Shown: one piece after another, positions 24,367-31,278 of the stretch
Layout: the number at the start of each line of letters is the position of its first letter
Position numbering within the stretch: position 1 is the first letter of the stretch
Source of the DNA: an uncultured Centipeda sp.
Lineage (GTDB): Bacteria; Bacillota; Negativicutes; Selenomonadales; Selenomonadaceae
Direction: 5' to 3'
Assembly (NCBI GenBank): GCA_905372865.1
Contig: CAJPQT010000024.1
Span: 1 to 31,477 of the forward strand
DNA: 31,477 nucleotides
Position numbers and translations under genes: made by a program
The notes under the pieces: model-generated
What the model was told of the DNA's origin: nothing
The model's database searches: none
What the model saw: the letters and a program-made list of their open reading frames with translations, nothing else

Positions 24367-24408
24367 AAGCCGTTATCTGCGCTATAATGGGGCGGATAAC
24401 GGCTTTTT
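24367..24408 (+). terminator. Strong hairpin with T-run in the birA leader
   Basis: AAGCCGTTATC (24367-24377) pairs perfectly with GATAACGGCTT (24395-24405); three more inner pairs include one G-U. Five T end at 24408. The loop contains TATAAT (24383-24388). It is either the terminator of the sugar locus or an attenuator/operator of birA, whose start codon is only 15 bases further on. Confidence 0.8.
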
Positions 24409-24423
24409 GATTGGATGGTGTAT

Positions 24424-25395
24424 ATGAGCAGGGATGTGTTGGAGCTCCTGCGCGCGGCGGGCGGCTATATCTCGGGCGAAAAAATGGCGGAGCGCCTCGG
24501 TGTGACGCGTGCAGCGGTGTGGAAGAAGATTGCGGCACTGCGCGATGCCGGCTATGATATCTCAAGTGCACCGCGCAGCGGCTATGTGCTGCGTTCGTCT
24601 CCCGACCGTCTGATCGAGACGGAAATTACACGAGGGCTCACGACGCGACTCATCGGGCAAAAGGTGATCTGCTATGATGCCGTGGACTCGACAAATCTTG
24701 TGCTCAAGGATCTCGCGCGTGCGGGGGCGGAGGATGGGACGGTGGTGGTCGCCGACAGTCAGGGGACGGGACGCGGGCGCATGGAGCGAGCGTTTTTCTC
24801 GCCGCCCGGCAAGGGGATCTGGGTGAGCATCCTCTTGCGTCCGACATTCCTGCCGCAGGACGCGCCGAAGTGTACGCTGATAGCCGCGGTTGCAGTGGCG
24901 CGTGCAATGGAAAAATTTGGACTGCGCGCAGCCATCAAGTGGCCGAACGACATTATGTACGATGGGCGCAAACTTGTGGGGATCCTCACGGAAATGAGTG
25001 CGGAGATGGATCGCGTGAACTACGTTGTGATTGGTATCGGCATCAACGTAAATATTGCACCCGAGGATTTCCCGGAGGGGCTGCGCTCGATTGCGACTTC
25101 GCTGATGCAGATGAAGGGCGAGCCGCTGCCGCGCGTGGCATTTTTGCAGGAGCTTCTGCGTGCGATGGATGCGCTCTATGCAGATGTGCAGCGCAATGGA
25201 TTCGCTTCCGTGCTCGCAGCGTGGCGGGAATATGCTGTGACACTCGGTCAGACCGTCCGCGTGATTGCACCTGCGGGCGAGGAGTTCGAGGGCGTTGCGG
25301 CAGACATCGATGCGGAGGGCGCACTCCTGATCAATACGGAGCAGGGACAGCGGCGTGTGTTGGCGGGGGATGTGTCCATTCGCCCGAAGAAATAG
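24424..25395 (+). CDS. birA: Bifunctional biotin-protein ligase / biotin repressor
   Basis: A 323-aa protein that attaches biotin to carboxylase subunits via biotinyl-AMP. It also has an N-terminal winged helix (about residues 1-65, GEKMAERLGVTRAAVWKKIA), so it is the repressor-type BirA. The ligase domain has GRGR at 116-119 in GTGRGRMERAF, then KWPNDIMYDGRKLVGIL and YVVIGIGINVN, followed by a C-terminal SH3-like domain. The start ATG 24424 has a weak GGATGG ahead; ATG 24415 in the same frame is less likely. The leader hairpin at 24367-24408 could be its own control site, because BirA often regulates biotin genes through palindromes. coaX follows after 15 bp. Confidence 0.95.
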   Translation: MSRDVLELLRAAGGYISGEKMAERLGVTRAAVWKKIAALRDAGYDISSAPRSGYVLRSSPDRLIETEITRGLTTRLIGQKVICYDAVDSTNLVLKDLARAGAEDGTVVVADSQGTGRGRMERAFFSPPGKGIWVSILLRPTFLPQDAPKCTLIAAVAVARAMEKFGLRAAIKWPNDIMYDGRKLVGILTEMSAEMDRVNYVVIGIGINVNIAPEDFPEGLRSIATSLMQMKGEPLPRVAFLQELLRAMDALYADVQRNGFASVLAAWREYAVTLGQTVRVIAPAGEEFEGVAADIDAEGALLINTEQGQRRVLAGDVSIRPKK

Positions 25396-25410
25396 TACGG
25401 AGGAAAGAAC

Positions 25411-26178
25411 TTGTTACTAGTACTTGACATTGGCAACAGCAACATCGTCATGGGCGCGTATGAGGGAAAAAAACTCCTGCGGCATTGGCGCATCTCGACG
25501 GATCGGCAGAAGACGGGCGATGAATACGGTATCCTGTTCAATGAGTTGTTTCGTTATCAGGGCATTGAGATGTCCGATATCAAGGCGATCATTATCTCCT
25601 CGGTTGTACCGCCGCTTGTCGTTCCCCTGCGCAAGATGTGCGAACGGTATTTCCGCATCCGTCCGTTGATTGTGGGCCCTGGCATACGTACCGGGATACG
25701 TCTGAACTACGAAAATCCGCGTGCGATTGGTGCAGACCGTATTGTGAATGTCATCGGCGCGCATGAGCAGTATGGCGGGCCGCTCATCGTCATCGACATC
25801 GGGACGGCGACGACGTTTGATATCGTGGCAGAAAACGGGGACTTTCTCGGCGGCGTGATCGCACCGGGGCTCGGCTCAAGTGCGGAGGCACTCTTTCAGC
25901 GTGCGGCGCAGCTGCCGCGCATCGAACTCGTACCGCCGAAGACAGTGGTCTGCCGCAGTACGATCCAGGGCATGCAGGCGGGCATCATCTACGGCTACGT
26001 CGGACAGATCGACGAGATCGTCCGACGCATCAAGGCGGAGCTTGCGATGGAGATGAAGGTGGTCGCGACGGGCGGCTTTGCACGTATGGTAGCAAAGGAA
26101 TCGCAGACGATTGACAAGGTCGATCACTTCCTGACGCTGACGGGGCTGCGCGTTCTCTACGAGCGAAACCAGCCGTGA
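25411..26178 (+). CDS. coaX: Type III pantothenate kinase
   Basis: Phosphorylates pantothenate, the first step of coenzyme A synthesis. The 255-aa length is normal. The ASKHA-fold phosphate motif is VLDIGNSNIVMG with the catalytic D6. The second motif is GADRIVNVIGA, followed by VIDIGTATTFD and, near the end, VATGGFARM. Type III enzymes need K+ or NH4+ and resist feedback by CoA. The start is TTG 25411, just after GGAGGAAAG. It is part of the birA-coaX-dus cluster, and its stop overlaps the Dus start as GTGA. The neighbourhood ftsH ... coaX ... dus matches Bacillus apart from the inserted sugar genes. Confidence 0.97.
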   Translation: MLLVLDIGNSNIVMGAYEGKKLLRHWRISTDRQKTGDEYGILFNELFRYQGIEMSDIKAIIISSVVPPLVVPLRKMCERYFRIRPLIVGPGIRTGIRLNYENPRAIGADRIVNVIGAHEQYGGPLIVIDIGTATTFDIVAENGDFLGGVIAPGLGSSAEALFQRAAQLPRIELVPPKTVVCRSTIQGMQAGIIYGYVGQIDEIVRRIKAELAMEMKVVATGGFARMVAKESQTIDKVDHFLTLTGLRVLYERNQP

Positions 26179-27158
26179 ATGCGATGATGAAGCCGGTAAA
26201 GATTGGAGCGTTCACATTCGATGATCCCGTCTTTCTGGCACCGATGGCAGGGGTGACGGACACGGCATACCGTGTGATCGCACACGATATGGGCTGTCCG
26301 CTCGCGTTTGCAGAGATGGTGAGCAGTCAGGGCATCCACTACCGCAACGAACATACGATGAAGATGCTCCGCACGGAAGCGGGCGAGCGTCCGATTGCAA
26401 TGCAGATCTTTGCGAAATCTGCGGCGATGGCGACGGAGGCTGCCGCCTACATCGAGGAGATCGGGACGGCGGACATTCTGGACTTCAACATGGGGTGTCC
26501 TGCGTCGAAGGTCGTGAAGAACGGCGAGGGCTCGGCACTCATGCGCGAGCCGAAAAAGGCGGAGGAGATACTCACAGCAGTCCGTCGGGCAACGAAGCTG
26601 CCGTTCACGGTGAAGATGCGGCTCGGTTGGGATGATGCCTCGCGCAATGCAGTGGAGATTGCACGGATGGCGGAGGCGGTCGGTGTCGATGCCGTTGCCG
26701 TGCACGGGCGCACGCGTGAGCAGTTCTACAGTGGCAATGCGGACTATGCAGCGATCGCCGAGGTGAAGCGTGCCGTCAATATTCCCGTGATTGTGAGCGG
26801 TGACATTCGACGTTCCGCTGATCTTGCGCGTGCACTCGACATCACAGGTGCAGATGCGGTGATGATCGGACGCGGGGCGCAGGGGAATCCGTGGATTTTT
26901 CCGCAGCTCATTCACTGGTTGCACACGGGGGAGGAGCTGCCACCGCCGACGCTCACGGAGCGTGCACAGGTCATCCTGCGGCATCTGGGTCTCCTCGTCG
27001 GCTATAAAGGTGAGTACATCGGTATCCGTGAGATGCGAAAACATGCGGCATGGTACACGCGCGGGCTAAAAGGCAGTGCGGAGCTGCGTGAGCGATTCAA
27101 TCGCGCGGCATCGCGTGAGGAGTTCGTGAATATTCTGCGCGAGGCGTGGGAGATATAA
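26175..27158 (+). CDS. dusB: tRNA-dihydrouridine synthase (DusB-like)
   Basis: An FMN-dependent enzyme that reduces uridines of tRNA to dihydrouridine. It has 327 aa, with a TIM barrel starting FDDPVFLAPMAGVTD. The catalytic cysteine is C108 in DFNMGCPASKVVKNGEGSAL. VHGRTREQFYSG and the phosphate-binding GADAVMIGRGAQGNPW are also present, then a helical C-terminal domain. The start is GTG 26175, overlapping the coaX stop by 4 nt; ATG 26184 and 26187 are in frame and cannot be excluded. Gene order places it with DusB of other Firmicutes, where it precedes lysS; no lysS is present here. Confidence 0.95.
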   Translation: MNAMMKPVKIGAFTFDDPVFLAPMAGVTDTAYRVIAHDMGCPLAFAEMVSSQGIHYRNEHTMKMLRTEAGERPIAMQIFAKSAAMATEAAAYIEEIGTADILDFNMGCPASKVVKNGEGSALMREPKKAEEILTAVRRATKLPFTVKMRLGWDDASRNAVEIARMAEAVGVDAVAVHGRTREQFYSGNADYAAIAEVKRAVNIPVIVSGDIRRSADLARALDITGADAVMIGRGAQGNPWIFPQLIHWLHTGEELPPPTLTERAQVILRHLGLLVGYKGEYIGIREMRKHAAWYTRGLKGSAELRERFNRAASREEFVNILREAWEI

Positions 27159-27180
27159 ATATAAGTCCTGGCACATAATT

Positions 27181-27353
27181 GTGGTGCATACCCCACGCGA
27201 ACACCTCGTTACGCAAGTGACCGCGTGCTTATTCGTCGAAATACCTGCGGACTTCTTAAACGCGCTGCGCTTGAACGAAAGAAGCCCGCAGGGGACGAAA
27301 CGCACGCTTTCCTCACTTGCTTCACTAAGGTTCGCTTAGGGGCATCGCACCAC
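27181..27353. repeat. 173-nt nested inverted repeat (large imperfect hairpin)
   Basis: Eight arms pair in strict nested order around a 21-nt loop (27258-27278): GTGGTGC (27181)/GCACCAC (27347), CCCC (27191)/GGGG (27339), GCGAAC (27197)/GTTCGC (27330), GCAAGTGA (27213)/TCACTTGC (27313), GCGTGC (27223)/GCACGC (27302), TTCGTC (27232)/GACGAA (27294), CCTGCGG (27244)/CCGCAGG (27286), CTTCTT (27252)/AAGAAG (27279). That is 50 base pairs in total. It fills most of the 263-bp gap between dus and the M18 peptidase gene. No open frame of note, no T-run and no flanking target repeat were seen. A non-coding RNA, a nonautonomous mobile element or an mRNA-stabilising structure are all possible. Confidence 0.8.
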
Positions 27354-27421
27354 GTTCTCCCCTCATTCAACAAAATATGGACGGTATTGAAATATCATAT
27401 ATCTTTAAGAAAGGAACTATT

Positions 27422-28810
27422 ATGTGTGACAATAAGAGGACCTCGGTCTGGTCGAAATACACAATGGAGGAACGCGCAGCAGTCGATGCACTCGCGCACG
27501 GCTACATTGATTTCCTCTCGGACTGCAAGACGGAGCGCGAGAGCGTGACGGAGGCAGTCCGCCGCGCACGCGCAGCGGGTTACCGTGACCTTGCGGATGT
27601 CATCGCGAAGGGGGAAACACTCGCGGCGGGGGATAAGGTCTACGCCGTCAACATGAAGAAGGCAATCGTGCTCTTCCACATCGGGACGGAGCCGATGGAA
27701 CACGGCATGAATATCCTCGGCGCGCACATCGACACCTGCCGCCTTGATGTGAAGCAGAACCCCCTGTATGAGGACAATGGTCTGGCGTATTTTGACACGC
27801 ACTACTACGGCGGCATCAAGAAGTACCAGTGGGTGACGATCCCACTTGCACTCCACGGTGTTGTCGTGAAGAAAGACGGTACGGTGGTGGAGATCGCGCT
27901 CGGCGAGAAGGCGGACGACCCCGTCTTCTGCGTGACCGATCTCCTCATACATCTCTCGCAGGAGCAGCTTGAGAAAAAGGCGTCAAAGGTCATCGAGGGT
28001 GAGAAGCTGGACGTGCTCATCGGCGGCTATGCACTCCAAAAAGACGATAAGGAGTCCGTCAAGGACGGGATTCTCGCGCTCCTCAAGGAGCACTATGACA
28101 TCGCAGAGGAGGACTTCAACTCGGCGGAGCTGACGCTCGTTCCGGCGGGACGTGCACGCGAGCTCGGCTTTGACCGCAGCATGGTGCTCGGCTACGGGCA
28201 GGATGACCGCGTCTGCTCTTATACGGCACTTTGCTCCATGCTCGAAACCGCACAGCCGAAGCGTACGGCGTGCTGTCTGCTCGTGGATAAGGAGGAGATC
28301 GGCAGCGTCGGCGCGACGGGGATGCAGTCGCGTTTCTTTGAGAACATGGTCGCCGAGGTTCTCTCCGCCTGTGGTCAATACACGGAGATCGCCCTGCGCC
28401 GTACCCTCGCTCACTCGAAAATGCTCTCGTCGGATGTGTCGAGCGCGTACGACGGGCTCTATGCGGACGCGTTCGAGAAGAAAAACGTTGCCTACCTCGG
28501 ACGCGGCATGGTGTTCAACAAGTTCACGGGTGCACGCGGAAAATCCGGCTCGAGTGACGCGAGTGCGGAGTACCTCGGCGAGCTGCGCCGCATGATGGAC
28601 GAAAATGGCGTCAGCTATCAGCTCGCAGAGCTCGGGCGCGTCGACCTCGGCGGCGGCGGTACGATTGCATACATCATGGCGCGCTACGGCATGGATGTGA
28701 TCGACAACGGCGTCGCTGTCATGAGTATGCACGCGCCGTGGGAGGTCACGAGCAAGGTTGATATCTACGAAATGAAGAAGGGCTACGACGTGTTCCTGCG
28801 GAACTCATAA
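27422..28810 (+). CDS. M18-family zinc aminopeptidase
   Basis: A 462-aa cytoplasmic dizinc peptidase of family M18 (aspartyl/aminopeptidase I type), which removes N-terminal residues from peptides. The metal and catalytic motifs are all there: GAHIDTCRLD with H102 and D104, YGQDDRVCSYTAL with D261/D262, DKEEIGSVGATG with E291/E292, SSDVSSAYD, and the final histidine in VAVMSMHAPWE. The length is typical. The start ATG 27422 follows AAGAAAGGA; ATG 27377 is in frame but has no ribosome site. A weak promoter, TTCAAC (27366) and TATATC (27388), lies between the large inverted repeat and the gene. It is likely involved in peptide use. Confidence 0.95.
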   Translation: MCDNKRTSVWSKYTMEERAAVDALAHGYIDFLSDCKTERESVTEAVRRARAAGYRDLADVIAKGETLAAGDKVYAVNMKKAIVLFHIGTEPMEHGMNILGAHIDTCRLDVKQNPLYEDNGLAYFDTHYYGGIKKYQWVTIPLALHGVVVKKDGTVVEIALGEKADDPVFCVTDLLIHLSQEQLEKKASKVIEGEKLDVLIGGYALQKDDKESVKDGILALLKEHYDIAEEDFNSAELTLVPAGRARELGFDRSMVLGYGQDDRVCSYTALCSMLETAQPKRTACCLLVDKEEIGSVGATGMQSRFFENMVAEVLSACGQYTEIALRRTLAHSKMLSSDVSSAYDGLYADAFEKKNVAYLGRGMVFNKFTGARGKSGSSDASAEYLGELRRMMDENGVSYQLAELGRVDLGGGGTIAYIMARYGMDVIDNGVAVMSMHAPWEVTSKVDIYEMKKGYDVFLRNS

Positions 28811-28821
28811 GTGCTCTCACT

Positions 28822-28870
28822 GCCGCCTCCGCGGCTTCCCTCCCCCGCAGCAACGGGGGAGGCTTTATTT
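28822..28870 (+). terminator. GC-rich double hairpin, terminator and REP-like element
   Basis: A small stem, GCCGC (28822-28826) with GCGGC (28831-28835), is followed by a perfect 9-bp stem, CCTCCCCCG (28839-28847) with CGGGGGAGG (28854-28862), and then CTTTATTT. It terminates the M18 gene. Its sequence resembles the intergenic repeats common in Firmicutes, which is from general knowledge, not from a search. Confidence 0.7.
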
Positions 28871-28885
28871 GGAAAGGAGCCTTCT

Positions 28886-30082
28886 ATGGTCTCAGAGAAG
28901 ATGTACGAACTCGGCACGAAGAAATCCACGATCCGCACGATCTTTGAATACGGGCAGAAGCGTACGGCGGAGGTCGGCGCGGAGAATGTCTTTGACTTCA
29001 GCCTTGGGAATCCGAGCGTGCCGACCCCCGACTTCATTCGGGACGCGGCGGTGGACATCCTGACACACAGTGACCCGATGGAGGTGCACGGCTATACAAT
29101 CGCGCCCGGCAAACTGCAGGTGCGCGAGATCCTTGCCGCCGATCTCAAAAAACGATTTGGCATGGAGGTCACGGGGAAAAATCTCTTTCTCACGGCGGGT
29201 GCGGCGGCATCCGTGACGATTGCGTTCAAGGCTCTTGCCGAGCCGGGGGATGAGTTCATCACAATTGCCCCGTTCTTCCCCGAGTACCGCGTCTTTGTCG
29301 AGGCGTGCGGGGGGCGGCTCATCGTTGTGCCCGCAAAGACGGACGATTTCCAGATTGACTTTACGGCACTCGAATCGGCAATCACACCGCACACGAAAGC
29401 CGTTATCATCAATTCGCCGAACAATCCGAGCGGCGCGGTCTACAGCGCGGAGACCATTCGGCGGCTTGCTGAACTCCTGCATGCAAAGGAGCAGACGTAT
29501 GGGCACCCGATTTTTATCATCGCGGACGAGCCCTATCGCGAGATTGTCTACGATGGTCTGACTGTGCCGTGCATTCCTCTCTGCTATGACAACACGATCG
29601 TCTGCTACTCCTACAGCAAGTCCTTCTCGCTGCCGGGTGAGCGCATCGGCTACATCGTTGTGCCGGATGCGGTTGCTGATTTTGCACGCATCTATGGTGC
29701 GATGGCAGGGGCGGCACGTGTCCTCACGCACGTCAACGCACCCTCCCTTTGGCAGCTGGTCATTGCACGCTGCGCGGGAAAGACTGCCGATCTGAGCACG
29801 TATGAGCATAATGCAAAGCTCCTTTACAACGGACTGACGGCGGCGGGATTTGAATGTATGCGTCCGCAGGGTGCGTTCTACCTCTTCCCAAAGGCACTCG
29901 AAGAGGACGATGCGGCGTTCTGTGTACGTGCACGCGAGTTCGATCTGCTGCTCGTGCAGGGTGCGGACTTCGGATGTCCCGGCTACTTCCGCGCGGCGTA
30001 CTGTGTGCGTACGGAGATGATCGAGCGTGCACTGCCGCGGTTTCAAAAGTTGGCAAAAACTTACAAAGAAATACATGAATGA
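28886..30082 (+). CDS. PLP-dependent aminotransferase, fold type I
   Basis: A 398-aa class I/II aminotransferase. The PLP lysine is K245 in SYSKSFSLPGERIGY. Other family marks are FSLGNPSVPTP near the N-terminus, the cofactor-binding TAGAAASVTIA, the SPNNPSG block, the aspartate and tyrosine in ADEPYREIVYDG, and a C-terminal arginine in FRAAYCV. It transfers amino groups between an amino acid and a keto acid; aspartate or an aromatic amino acid are the usual substrates, but the sequence does not decide. Start ATG 28886 follows AAAGGAG (28873-28879) by six bases; the earlier frame from 28811 would run through the terminator. It is separated from the M18 gene by that terminator. Confidence 0.93.
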   Translation: MVSEKMYELGTKKSTIRTIFEYGQKRTAEVGAENVFDFSLGNPSVPTPDFIRDAAVDILTHSDPMEVHGYTIAPGKLQVREILAADLKKRFGMEVTGKNLFLTAGAAASVTIAFKALAEPGDEFITIAPFFPEYRVFVEACGGRLIVVPAKTDDFQIDFTALESAITPHTKAVIINSPNNPSGAVYSAETIRRLAELLHAKEQTYGHPIFIIADEPYREIVYDGLTVPCIPLCYDNTIVCYSYSKSFSLPGERIGYIVVPDAVADFARIYGAMAGAARVLTHVNAPSLWQLVIARCAGKTADLSTYEHNAKLLYNGLTAAGFECMRPQGAFYLFPKALEEDDAAFCVRAREFDLLLVQGADFGCPGYFRAAYCVRTEMIERALPRFQKLAKTYKEIHE

Positions 30083-30105
30083 AGTTCGTTAATAATAACT
30101 TCATT
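30078..30105. repeat. 9-bp inverted repeat over the aminotransferase stop codon
   Basis: AATGAAGTT (30078-30086) and AACTTCATT (30097-30105) are perfect inverted copies around a 10-nt loop. They span the stop codon TGA (30080-30082). No T-run follows, so it may be an operator upstream of the exbB promoter rather than a terminator. Confidence 0.5.
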
Positions 30106-30116
30106 AAAAAGATATA

Positions 30117-30145
30117 TTGACAATCGGTCTCTGCAGAGCTATACT
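30117..30145 (+). promoter_or_regulatory. Strong promoter of exbB-exbD-tonB
   Basis: A perfect TTGACA (30117-30122), a 17-bp spacer and TATACT (30140-30145). The gap between the aminotransferase stop and exbB is about 170 bp, giving a leader of roughly 100 nt. Confidence 0.85.
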
Positions 30146-30156
30146 TAAAACCGATT
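30122..30156 (+). promoter_or_regulatory. Operator-like inverted repeats inside the exbB promoter
   Basis: AATCGGT (30122-30128) and ACCGATT (30150-30156) are perfect inverted copies flanking the -10 element. The spacer between -35 and -10 contains CTCTGCAGAG (30129-30138), a perfect 10-bp palindrome. Either is placed to let a repressor block the promoter. Confidence 0.45.
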
Positions 30157-30163
30157 CACATTT

Positions 30164-30182
30164 CGTAAAGGATATCATTATC
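30164..30182 (+). promoter_or_regulatory. Possible weak Fur box in the exbB leader
   Basis: This 19-mer ends in ATCATTATC and agrees with the classic Fur consensus in 12 of 19 positions by hand alignment. Iron control of exbBD-tonB is common, which makes it worth noting, but the left half-site is poor. Confidence 0.25.
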
Positions 30183-30251
30183 GACTGATATGCTGCGAAT
30201 TTATAGGGAAATTACGCGCGTTTCGTGCGTTTAACGAGGAGGGTGTTCTTT

Positions 30252-30878
30252 TTGACCAGTGCTGAACTCTTTGAAAAAGGCGGACCGGTAATGTACCTGC
30301 TGCTCCTGTGCTCACTCACAGTAGCAGCAATTGCGATCGACCGCTTTTTGCTCTATCGACGTGCATCGCAGGGTGCACGCGCCCTTGAGGCGGATGTTGC
30401 CGCTGCGCTTCGCAAGAAGAAGCTGGATGAGGTAGCACCCGCCGTGAAGGGCAAGGACAACATGGTCGCCCATCTTGTACAGAGCGCAGTCGATGCGCGT
30501 GCGGCGGGGGAGGATGTCCCCATGACGCTTGAGGCGGTCTACGGTGAGGCGGCAATGCTTCTGCGCGCACGTCTCAACTATCTCTCGACGATCGTCACAC
30601 TTGCTCCGCTGCTCGGGCTTCTGGGCACGATCTCCGGGATGATCCAGTCGTTCAGCGTGTTCAATCTGCAGGCGGGTCAGCCGATGGCGATCACGGGCGG
30701 CATCGGCGAGGCACTGATTGCAACGGCAACGGGACTTCTCGTCGCGATCTTTGCACTTGTTGTGCACACCTACTTTGCGCAGCGCATGGACACGATGCTG
30801 ACGCTGCTCGAAAAGACGATGAATACCCTGCTCGCGGGCTTTGCCGCAAATGATGGAGGGCGTTCTCATGCGTCGTAA
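30252..30878 (+). CDS. exbB: ExbB/TolQ-family proton channel subunit
   Basis: A 208-aa inner-membrane protein of the MotA/TolQ/ExbB family that forms the proton channel with ExbD and powers TonB. Membrane segments are at about residues 15-35 (YLLLLCSLTVAAIAIDRFLLY in pieces), then the conserved pair LAPLLGLLGTISGMIQSF and IGEALIATATGLLVAIFAL. The glutamate in GGIGEAL matches the conserved ExbB glutamate. The start is TTG 30252, eight bases after GAGGAGGGT (30235-30243). exbD overlaps its end by 11 nt. TolQ is the alternative, but the following TonB-like gene favours ExbB. Confidence 0.92.
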   Translation: MTSAELFEKGGPVMYLLLLCSLTVAAIAIDRFLLYRRASQGARALEADVAAALRKKKLDEVAPAVKGKDNMVAHLVQSAVDARAAGEDVPMTLEAVYGEAAMLLRARLNYLSTIVTLAPLLGLLGTISGMIQSFSVFNLQAGQPMAITGGIGEALIATATGLLVAIFALVVHTYFAQRMDTMLTLLEKTMNTLLAGFAANDGGRSHAS

Positions 30879-31278
30879 TTTTCATGATGTGCGCGAACCG
30901 CTCGTCATGATTATCCCGATGATCGACATTATGCTCTTCCTACTCGTATTCTTCATGCTCAGTACGATGTATATGGTGAACGCGAGCACAGTGCAGGTCA
31001 GTCTCCCACAAGCGGCGAGCGCCAAGCAGGATACCCGTCCGCACATTGTCTCCATCACGGTGACAGAGGACGGCAAGGTCCTCTTTGACCGCGATGAGGA
31101 ACCGACGCGGGAACTCACAGCGCGGGTCAAGACACAGCTCGAAGATGATCCCGATACGGTCTTTGTCGTACGCGGCGACCGCAAGGCAGACTATCAGTTT
31201 GTCGTCACCGTCTTTGACGCGCTCAAGGAGGCGGGGACGCGCCATGTGTCCATCGCAACGGAGACGGGAGGGGTCTGA
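30868..31278 (+). CDS. exbD: ExbD/TolR-family protein
   Basis: A 136-aa protein with one membrane segment at about residues 13-35 (PMIDIMLFLLVFFMLSTM) containing the essential aspartate D20. The periplasmic domain follows, with the usual VSITVTEDGKVLFD and FVVRGDRKADYQFVVTVFDA split across it. Together with ExbB it converts the proton gradient into motion of TonB. The start ATG 30868 has GGAGGG at 30855-30860 and overlaps the end of exbB. The tonB start follows its stop directly. Confidence 0.93.
   Translation: MRRNFHDVREPLVMIIPMIDIMLFLLVFFMLSTMYMVNASTVQVSLPQAASAKQDTRPHIVSITVTEDGKVLFDRDEEPTRELTARVKTQLEDDPDTVFVVRGDRKADYQFVVTVFDALKEAGTRHVSIATETGGV

Noticed and set aside
27225..27548. 107-codon + strand frame over the large inverted repeat
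   Set aside because: It runs from the hairpin into the M18 gene in another frame, with no ribosome site or recognisable domain.
28811..28885. Upstream extension of the aminotransferase from 28811
   Set aside because: It covers the terminator hairpin and gives a Pro/Leu-rich tail; ATG 28886 has a good ribosome site.
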